DNA from: Burkholderiaceae bacterium
GTDB lineage: Bacteria > Pseudomonadota > Gammaproteobacteria > Burkholderiales > Burkholderiaceae_C
Assembly: GCA_905339355.1 (NCBI GenBank)
Contig: CAJPFZ010000465.1
Coordinates: 1 to 37,718, forward strand
Direction: 5' to 3'
Length of the DNA stretch: 37,718 nucleotides
How positions within the stretch are numbered: the first letter of the stretch is position 1; the number at the start of each line of letters is the position of its first letter. The translations under genes and the position numbers were made by a program. Below the pieces are notes generated by a model. It did no database searches, was not told the DNA's origin, and was given only the letters and a program-made list of their open reading frames with translations. Below are positions 32,551 through 37,718 of the stretch, piece by piece.

Positions 32551-34785
32551 TCAGCCGGGCGAAAGGTGCGGTGCCTCGTCGACGAGCGCGAGCAGCCGAT
32601 CGATGTTGACCGGCTTGACGAGATGCATCTCGAAGCCCGCAGCCTTGCTGCGCGCGCGGTCGGTCTCCAGGCCGTAACCGGTGAGCGCGTACAGCCGGCA
32701 ACGCCCCTCGCCCAGCCGCTCTCGCATGCGCGCCGCGAGTTCGTAGCCGTCCATTACCGGCAGTCCGATGTCGAGAACGGCCACGTCGGGCGTGAAGCCC
32801 TCCAGCGAATTCAGAGCCGCGACTGGATCATGGGCAACGACGACCTGGTGACCCTGCGCACGCAGCGCCAGGCCCAGCATGTCCGCGGCGTCGGCGTTGT
32901 CGTCGACCACCAGCACGCGTTGGCGTTTCGCAGATGCAATGGCAGCGCCGGTCGCTTCGCGTGGAGCGGCCGCCGCCGCGGGCTGCAACGGCAATCGCAC
33001 GATGAATTCGCTGCCACGGCCAAGGCCCTCGCTCTTCACCGCCACCGAGCCGCCGTGCATCCCGACCAGGCTCTTCACCAGCGCAAGGCCGATGCCCAGC
33101 CCGCCTTCCGCGCGGTCCACGCCGCGCTCGCCTTGCACGAAGAGGTCGAACACACGCGACAGCATGTGCGGCGCGATGCCGCAGCCGTTGTCCTGCACGC
33201 TGATCGTGATTTGCGAGGTGTCGCGAAAGGCGCTCAGGCGCACCTCGCCGCCGATCGGCGTGTAGCGCGCCGCGTTGGTCAGCAGGTTGGACACCACCTG
33301 CGCCAGGCGCACCGGGTCGCCCCACCAGCGCAGGCCGCGGCTCGGCACGTGCACGACCAGCCGGTGCTGGCGCTGTTCCAGCAGCACCCCAGCCATCTCC
33401 ACGGCCTTGTTCAACACGTCGCCGATCTCGACCGTTTCCTTGTGCAGCTGGATCTTGCCGCGCGTGAGCTTCGAGATGTCGAGCAGGTCGTCGACGAGGC
33501 GGATCAGGTGGTCGACCTGCCGCTGGATGATGCCCTGCTCGCGTGCCGTCTGCGTGTCGCCCCGCATCTTCATCAGCTGCAGCGCCGTGACGATCGGCGA
33601 CAGCGGGTTGCGCAGCTCGTGGCCCAGCATCGCGAGGAACTCGTCCTTCGCTCGGCTGGCGGACTCGAGCTTCTCCAGCAGCCGCGTGCGCTCGGCGTGC
33701 GCCTTCTCCAGCACCTCGCGCGCGCGCACTTGTTCGGTCACGTCGCGCGTAAAGCAGCGCGCCGAGCGCGGCTCGCCGTTTTCGCCGACGAGGCTCGCAT
33801 GCACCAGCACGTGCCTGTGGGTTCCGTCGCGACAGCGCAGCACCGCGGGTTCGTTGTACAGCGCGTCGCCGCGAAGCAGTCGCTCGACGAACCGGCTGCC
33901 CGCGTCGGGGTCGGCGTGGAAACACGCGGCCGGCTGCCCGATGTAGTCGTGCGGCTCGTAGCCCAACAACTCGAGTTCGGCGCGGTTGGCCCACACGATG
34001 CGGCCGTCGGCATCGATGCGGTTGAGCCCCTCGGCGGCGTTCTCGAGAAAGTCGGCCAGCTCCTTTTCTCGCCGGCGCAGCGTCTGCTCGGCCTGTGTGC
34101 GCTTGGCCACCTCGACCTCCAGCACGGCCGCCTTGTGCTGCAGTTCGGCGAGCGTGGCTCCGAGCGGGTGGGTGGCCGCCGGCACGCCAGGCGCGACTCC
34201 GGCCGGCAACACGTGGTCGTGGCTCGCGCACACGGCCGCGAACGCCTGGCCGTATTCGGGCTTGGTGAACAGGCTCAGCGGATATGCGCAGAACAGCGAG
34301 AAGGCGTGGTGGCGGCCCAGCTCGCACCACAATTCCTCCAGCCGGATGGCAGCGGCGTGATTGCCGTCGGCGCACAGCAGCGCCACCATCTCGCCGAAGG
34401 CTCGCACGCCGCGCTGCCCGCCGTTGGAAGCACGCGTGATGACCCCGCCCACCACGGCGGCGAAACGTTCCTCGTCCGGCCAGCCTTCGACCATGAACTG
34501 CGACAGCACGCTATCGGCTTCGAGCGCCACGAACTCGCCCGGATACCACAGCCGAGCGCCCACGGCCAGACGCATGCCCTGCAGCCGCCGCTCGATCTGC
34601 GCCAAGTGTTCCTGCGTGGCGATGACGACTCCTGCATCGCCCGCGCGCAGCGCGCCGTCGACGAAGTCCACGACCTCGTCGAGCAGCACTTGATCTTCCT
34701 TGTAGAACTGAACGAAATGATTGCCCAGTCTGACGGGTTCGCACGCAGCAGCGGGTTGTTCCTGCACTCGGTTCTCCACGGTCAC
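32551..34785 (-). CDS. MEDS-PAS hybrid histidine kinase
   Basis: A ~744-residue soluble sensor kinase. Domains in order (from the GTG at 34785): a MEDS/DcmR-type sensory domain (~20-172, start HFVQFYKEDQVLLDEVVDFV), a coiled-coil-like helix, a PAS domain (~242-357: GLNRIDADGRIVWANRAELELLGY), HisKA with H389 in AMLGHELRNPLSP, the ATPase domain (~487-600: NLLTNAARYTP, DNGCGIAP, GGLGIGLALVKSLVGMHGG) and a receiver (~622-740, acceptor D672 in VAVLDIGLPVMDG, Lys in LVKPVN). A GTG at 34884 is an alternative start, but its extra 33 residues look non-conserved. A C-terminal receiver implies a phosphorelay or self-regulation. No DNA-binding domain is present. Confidence 0.9.
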   Translation of the reverse strand: MTVENRVQEQPAAACEPVRLGNHFVQFYKEDQVLLDEVVDFVDGALRAGDAGVVIATQEHLAQIERRLQGMRLAVGARLWYPGEFVALEADSVLSQFMVEGWPDEERFAAVVGGVITRASNGGQRGVRAFGEMVALLCADGNHAAAIRLEELWCELGRHHAFSLFCAYPLSLFTKPEYGQAFAAVCASHDHVLPAGVAPGVPAATHPLGATLAELQHKAAVLEVEVAKRTQAEQTLRRREKELADFLENAAEGLNRIDADGRIVWANRAELELLGYEPHDYIGQPAACFHADPDAGSRFVERLLRGDALYNEPAVLRCRDGTHRHVLVHASLVGENGEPRSARCFTRDVTEQVRAREVLEKAHAERTRLLEKLESASRAKDEFLAMLGHELRNPLSPIVTALQLMKMRGDTQTAREQGIIQRQVDHLIRLVDDLLDISKLTRGKIQLHKETVEIGDVLNKAVEMAGVLLEQRQHRLVVHVPSRGLRWWGDPVRLAQVVSNLLTNAARYTPIGGEVRLSAFRDTSQITISVQDNGCGIAPHMLSRVFDLFVQGERGVDRAEGGLGIGLALVKSLVGMHGGSVAVKSEGLGRGSEFIVRLPLQPAAAAAPREATGAAIASAKRQRVLVVDDNADAADMLGLALRAQGHQVVVAHDPVAALNSLEGFTPDVAVLDIGLPVMDGYELAARMRERLGEGRCRLYALTGYGLETDRARSKAAGFEMHLVKPVNIDRLLALVDEAPHLSPG

Positions 34786-35024
34786 AGGCGCACCGGGGGA
34801 ACGCGAGTGAGACGCCCGGGCCGAGCAATCGGCATGCCGGCAGGTGGCTGTGGGGCTCGCGAGCGCTTGTAGGTCAATGCGCACAGGGGCGCGCGGCGCT
34901 CACCGACCTCGCTTTCGGCACCGGCCGGCAGCACCTCACGCGCAGTCCTTGCAGCATGGAGTGCCGCCCCATCGCAAGCGACGGTGGCAATTCACCGCCA
35001 TGTCAGGCACAAGGAGTTCACAAC

Positions 35025-35507
35025 ATGACACGCAAGCTGATCACCATCACCGCGCTCGCCTCGACCCTCGCCCTCGCGGCAGGCTGCTCGTCGGTGGGCA
35101 ATGATCCCGCCCCGACCTATGGCAGCGTCGGCACCTCCAGTTACCCGTCGACGACCAGCTCCAGCGAAGCAGTCCAGTACGGCTATGTTCGCAACATCCA
35201 GCAGCAGGAGACGGCACGCCGCTCCTCGGGCGCCGGCGCCCTGCTCGGCGCGGTGATCGGCGGCGTGGCCGGCAACCAGGTGGGTTCGGGCAGCGGCCGT
35301 GCCGCAGCCACCGCCATCGGCGCCGTTGGCGGCGCAGTGGTCGGCAACAAGATCGAGGAAGGCCGCAGCGCGCCGGCGTCGGTCTACTACCAGGTGCAGG
35401 TGCAGATGGACAACGGCGACGTTCGCAACTTCGACTACGCCGACATCAACGGCCTGCGCGTGGGCGACCGCGTGCGCGTGCAGGACGGCCAGCTTCAGCG
35501 CTGGTAA
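35025..35507 (+). CDS. SlyB/glycine-zipper outer-membrane lipoprotein
   Basis: A 160-residue lipoprotein with lipobox LAAGCSS (Cys21). Then a short Ser/Thr linker, YGYVRNIQQQE, the glycine-zipper hairpin (GAGALLGAVIGGVAGNQVG, then AATAIGAVGGAVVGNKIEEG) and a soluble C-terminal domain ending in GLRVGDRVRVQDGQLQRW. This is the layout of SlyB/Pcp/OsmB-like envelope proteins, which stabilise the outer membrane under stress. AAGGAG precedes the ATG. Confidence 0.9.
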   Translation: MTRKLITITALASTLALAAGCSSVGNDPAPTYGSVGTSSYPSTTSSSEAVQYGYVRNIQQQETARRSSGAGALLGAVIGGVAGNQVGSGSGRAAATAIGAVGGAVVGNKIEEGRSAPASVYYQVQVQMDNGDVRNFDYADINGLRVGDRVRVQDGQLQRW

Positions 35508-35553
35508 TCGGGGATCCGGCCGGGCCGCGTGGCTCGGCCCCGCGAAGCGACGA

Positions 35554-35573
35554 ACGGCAGCCTCGGCTGCCGT
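35554..35573. terminator. GC hairpin after the SlyB-like gene
   Basis: ACGGCAGCC (35554-35562) pairs with GGCTGCCGT (35565-35573). A weaker outer helix is interrupted by a bulge. It lies between the convergent SlyB-like gene and the next minus-strand gene. Confidence 0.5.
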
Positions 35574-35600
35574 CGTTCGTTGCAACCGCCGCTGGTCCGC

Positions 35601-35924
35601 TCAGTGGCTGAGCCGCTTCTCCAGCTCGGCCTTGCTCATCGACGAGCGTCCCTTCAGGCCCTTTTCCTGTGCCTCGTGGTACAGCTGCTCGTAGGTACGC
35701 CCGCGCTCGCCGCTGTGCGAGTGCAGACCGCCGCGCCTGCTGGCCGGCATGTCCTCGATCGAGCTGGCGCTCGCCTGTTTGGCTTCGCCATGCTGCGCCC
35801 GCTCCTTGTTGACGGTGCGCGCGGCGATCTCTTGCGCAACGTGCTCCGATTTGCCTCGCTCTTCGAGGCCTTCCTTGATGTGCTCGTATTGGCGCTCTCG
35901 TTTGGCGCTCCATGACTTGGGCAT
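35601..35924 (-). CDS. Small basic protein with Rho_N/SAP-like C-terminus
   Basis: A 107-residue hydrophilic protein starting MPKSWSAKRERQYEHIKEGL. Relatives are often labelled plasmid stabilisation protein, but that is not a functional proof. The last ~30 residues (YEQLYHEAQEKGLKGRSSMSKAELEKRL) form a short SAP/Rho_N-like helix-loop-helix that could bind nucleic acid. AAAGGAA precedes the ATG. It lies in a run of stress-type genes. Confidence 0.82.
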   Translation of the reverse strand: MPKSWSAKRERQYEHIKEGLEERGKSEHVAQEIAARTVNKERAQHGEAKQASASSIEDMPASRRGGLHSHSGERGRTYEQLYHEAQEKGLKGRSSMSKAELEKRLSH

Positions 35925-35944
35925 GGTGAATTCCTTTGTGTCCG

Positions 35945-36100
35945 TCAGTGCATCACCGGCGTCGGCATCACCGGCGGCTCGCGCACCGGCGGCACCGGGT
36001 CTTGTCCCGGTGCCGGCGGATCAACCACCCCCGGCGGCATCGGCGGCAGCAGAGGCTCGGGTTGGGGCTGCGGCTCGGGGGCCGGGGTGTGGGCTCTCAA
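35945..36100 (-). CDS. Possible proline-rich peptide (51 aa)
   Basis: A TTG-started frame encodes a 51-residue Pro/Glu-rich peptide, with runs like PAPEPQPQPEPLLPPMPPG and REPPVMPTPVMH. It follows csbD after 14 nt on the same strand. No Shine-Dalgarno is visible, and the composition could also arise by chance from GC-rich DNA. Kept because similar proline-rich small proteins occur near CsbD genes in related species, as I recall. Confidence 0.3.
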   Translation of the reverse strand: MRAHTPAPEPQPQPEPLLPPMPPGVVDPPAPGQDPVPPVREPPVMPTPVMH

Positions 36101-36114
36101 GGAAGCGGCGCCGA

Positions 36115-36300
36115 TCAGATCTTGTCGATGCCGCGCTTGACCTTTTCCTTGGCGTCGCCCACCTTCGCCTGCGCCTTGCCCGTCGTCTTCTCGGCCTTGC
36201 CTTCGCCCTCGAGGCTCGCGTTGCCGGTCAGCTGGCCAGTCTCTTCCTTCATCTTGCCCTTGGCCTGCTCGGCGCGGCCTTTGAGTTGATCCTTGTTCAT
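36115..36300 (-). CDS. CsbD family stress protein
   Basis: A 61-residue CsbD family protein: MNKDQLKGRAEQAKGKMKEETG, then GNASLEGEGKAEKTTGKAQAK. The Lys/Glu/Gly-rich, repeated helix pattern is diagnostic. CsbD-type proteins are strongly induced in general stress in many bacteria; their biochemical role is unknown. GAAAGGA precedes the ATG. Confidence 0.95.
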   Translation of the reverse strand: MNKDQLKGRAEQAKGKMKEETGQLTGNASLEGEGKAEKTTGKAQAKVGDAKEKVKRGIDKI

Positions 36301-36592
36301 GTCTCGATCCTTTCAGTGCTGCCAGTGGATGTGCGAGACCTGCGTCGGCCTCTGCGTGGGCACGGCAAATCGCAGGCCCGCCGCGACGCATGCTTTCAGG
36401 CACTTGCTGGCCCCGCGCACAGTGCAGAAACTGCGCGCCCGCGCAAGGCTTACGTGTGCGATGGACCGATCAGCCTCAGCGGCCGCGCCCCCGTTTCTGG
36501 GCCCCGCGTTTGCCTCGTCGAGTTCGATGGGTCACTGCGTGTTCCGCTGAGGCGAAGCAGTCCATCCCTTTGCAACTTCACAGGAGAACCCG

Positions 36593-37108
36593 ATGGCTGA
36601 ATCGCACATGGTGACCGGTCTCTTTCGCGACCGCGACAGCGCGGAACGCGCCTACCAATCGGTCACCGAACGCGGCTACAACCGCGATGACGTGAACCTC
36701 GTCATGTCCGACGACACGCGCAAGCGCCACTTCGCTGTCGGCGACGAGACCGAGCTCGGCAGCAAGGCGGCCGAGGGTGCGGGCATCGGCGGCGCCATCG
36801 GCGGCACGCTGGGCGCCATCGCCGCGGCCATCGCCGCGGTCGGGACCAGCATCGCGATCCCGGGTCTCGGCCTCGTCGTCGCGGGTCCGGTGGCGGCCGC
36901 ACTGGCCGGCGCGGGCGCCGGCGCCGCCACCGGTGGCCTGGTCGGCGCGCTGATCGGCTGGGGCATTCCGGAGGAGCGCGTCAAGCGCTACGAACAAGGT
37001 GTCAAGGAAGGCGGCATCCTGATGGGCGTGAAACCGCGCTCGAACGAGGACGCCGAGCACTTCGAGCGCACCTGGAAGGACTACCGCGCGGAAGACGTGT
37101 ACCGCTAA
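36593..37108 (+). CDS. YflT/GSP17M-like stress protein with glycine-zipper membrane segment
   Basis: A 171-residue protein. The N-terminal domain (VTGLFRDRDSAERAYQSVTERGY, then VNLVMSDDTRK) is of the general-stress YflT/GSP17M type, followed by a Gly/Ala-rich hydrophobic hairpin (~60-120, with GAGIGGAIGGTLGAIAAAIA and GAGAGAATGGLVGALIGWG) and a soluble C-terminus (ERVKRYEQGVKEGGILMGV). CAGGAGAA precedes the ATG. Terminator follows. Confidence 0.85.
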   Translation: MAESHMVTGLFRDRDSAERAYQSVTERGYNRDDVNLVMSDDTRKRHFAVGDETELGSKAAEGAGIGGAIGGTLGAIAAAIAAVGTSIAIPGLGLVVAGPVAAALAGAGAGAATGGLVGALIGWGIPEERVKRYEQGVKEGGILMGVKPRSNEDAEHFERTWKDYRAEDVYR

Positions 37109-37596
37109 GGGCCGGACGAACGCAAAAGAGCCGCGCAGTGCGCGGCTCTTTGCTTGGTGAAAAAACACCGTCTCGAGCCCGCGCCGCCCAATGAGTCGGG
37201 AGGAAGGGGGGAGGAGCGCCGCAGTTGGATGCTCGAGCCGGAAAAACTGGAGGAGGGTTCGCGCAGGGCGTCTGGTGAACGACGCGCGCTGGCCACTCCT
37301 GACCACACTAGAGCAAAGGCTGTACCAGCTCTTCCCTCACCCGCGCGATGCGACGGCAGAGGCCCCCTTCTTCCGAGGAAAAGCCCGCTTCCAACGCGTT
37401 TGCGGAACGATCTGGATCCTGCACGGCGTCTCGCCCTATACGTCGGCAAATCCTGGAATACAAGCAATTTTTGCTGTGCAAGTCTTACCGGAGACAAGGG
37501 TCTTTGCGCTCGCTTGCCCCGCAAGCCATGCGGCACTGCATTTGCATGGCATCTGTTCGGCCCTCGACTTTTCGAGCGCCTGCTGGAGACAACAGA
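37109..37596. other. Intergenic region, mostly featureless
   Basis: This region of 488 bases contains a terminator hairpin at 37125-37151 and no gene I can support. The only other signal is GGAGA (37584-37588) ahead of the response regulator. A frame covers 37154-37600, but its composition (Arg/Pro/Ser-rich) is not protein-like. Confidence 0.55.
37125..37151 (+). terminator. Terminator of the YflT-like gene
   Basis: AAAGAGCCGCG (37125-37135) pairs with CGCGGCTCTTT (37141-37151) around a 5-nt loop. The stem is 11 bp with a T-rich 3' arm, 16 nt after the stop codon. Confidence 0.8.
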
Positions 37597-37718
37597 ATGA
37601 GCACAGCCCGTCGGGTGCTGCTGATCGACGACAACATCGATGCCGCCGAATCGCTGGCCCAGTTGCTGGCGCTGTCGGGGCACGACGCGCGCATCGCCGG
37701 CGATGGTATGCGTGGCCT
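37597..37718 (+). CDS. Response regulator, N-terminal part (3' end outside window)
   Basis: The visible 40 residues begin MSTARRVLLIDDNIDAAESL, the start of a receiver domain with the acidic pair D11-D12, followed by the first helix and strand (LLALSGHDARIAGDG). The phospho-acceptor Asp lies beyond the window. GGAGA is 8-9 nt upstream of the ATG. Output domain unknown. Confidence 0.85.
   Translation, partial: MSTARRVLLIDDNIDAAESLAQLLALSGHDARIAGDGMRG

Noticed and set aside
37154-37600. A 148-codon + strand frame ending at the start of the last response regulator
   Set aside because: GTG start without Shine-Dalgarno, Arg/Pro/Ser-rich sequence, directly after a terminator.

Overview
The window is a GC-rich (roughly two thirds G+C by eye), densely coded chromosomal segment of a Gram-negative bacterium. 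The gene families suggest a betaproteobacterium of the order Burkholderiales, near the Rubrivivax/Piscinibacter/Rhizobacter/Leptothrix group: PEP-CTERM proteins, ExeA/GspB-type secretion proteins, a ChrB/ChrA chromate operon, DUF6502 and DUF5666 proteins, and many small envelope-stress proteins. This placement is inference from gene content. I saw no rRNA, tRNA, CRISPR array, transposase or phage gene.

Layout. 1-2.6 kb: the 3' end of a LysR regulator, a YdjM-type membrane hydrolase (-) and a PEP-CTERM secreted protein (+) with a clear terminator. 2.6-6.4 kb (-): a large modular GH64 beta-1,3-glucanase with three CBM56-like and four chitobiase-C-terminal-like modules, followed 3 nt later by a GspC-like gene. 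Its promoter carries two LacI-family-type operators. 6.7-12.1 kb: PBP7-like endopeptidase, PAS histidine kinase, cardiolipin synthase, YbaN, an alpha/beta hydrolase and small hypotheticals. 12.2-15.5 kb (-): a tight chromate-resistance operon, chrB-chrA-(degenerate SOD/rhodanese fusion)-ChrB_C, with an AT-rich inverted repeat at the chrB start. 15.6-20.3 kb: small stress or envelope proteins (Gln/Gly/Ser-rich protein, DUF2231, three lipoprotein or glycine-zipper proteins) with several perfect hairpins, and a receiver protein built from a hybrid kinase that lacks its dimerisation domain. 20.4-25.3 kb: a PEP-CTERM GDSL esterase, the exeA-gspB pair of type II secretion, and a family I.5-like secreted lipase. 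25.5-28.3 kb: a PilZ-like protein, a hypothetical, dodecin, a membrane diguanylate cyclase and a GDT1/UPF0016 cation transporter. 28.3-32.4 kb (-): a four-gene operon DUF6502-DUF5666 lipoprotein-single receiver-NtrC-type regulator, with a recognisable sigma70-type promoter whose spacer is an inverted repeat. 32.5-34.8 kb: a MEDS-PAS hybrid histidine kinase. 35.0-37.7 kb: SlyB-like lipoprotein, Rho_N/SAP-like basic protein, CsbD, a YflT-like stress protein and the start of another response regulator.

How the genes work together. Three themes recur. (1) Export of hydrolases: the GH64 glucanase, the I.5 lipase and two PEP-CTERM proteins are exported, and ExeA/GspB and a GspC-like protein belong to the type II export route. 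(2) Phosphorelay and c-di-GMP signalling: two sensor kinases, three receiver proteins, an NtrC activator, a GGDEF and a PilZ protein. (3) Envelope and metal stress: the chr operon, CsbD, dodecin, DUF2231, glycine-zipper lipoproteins and a Mn-type exporter. The best candidates for something under-described are the DUF6502/DUF5666/receiver/NtrC operon, the SOD-remnant/rhodanese fusion in the chr operon, and the DHp-less kinase-derived receiver protein.
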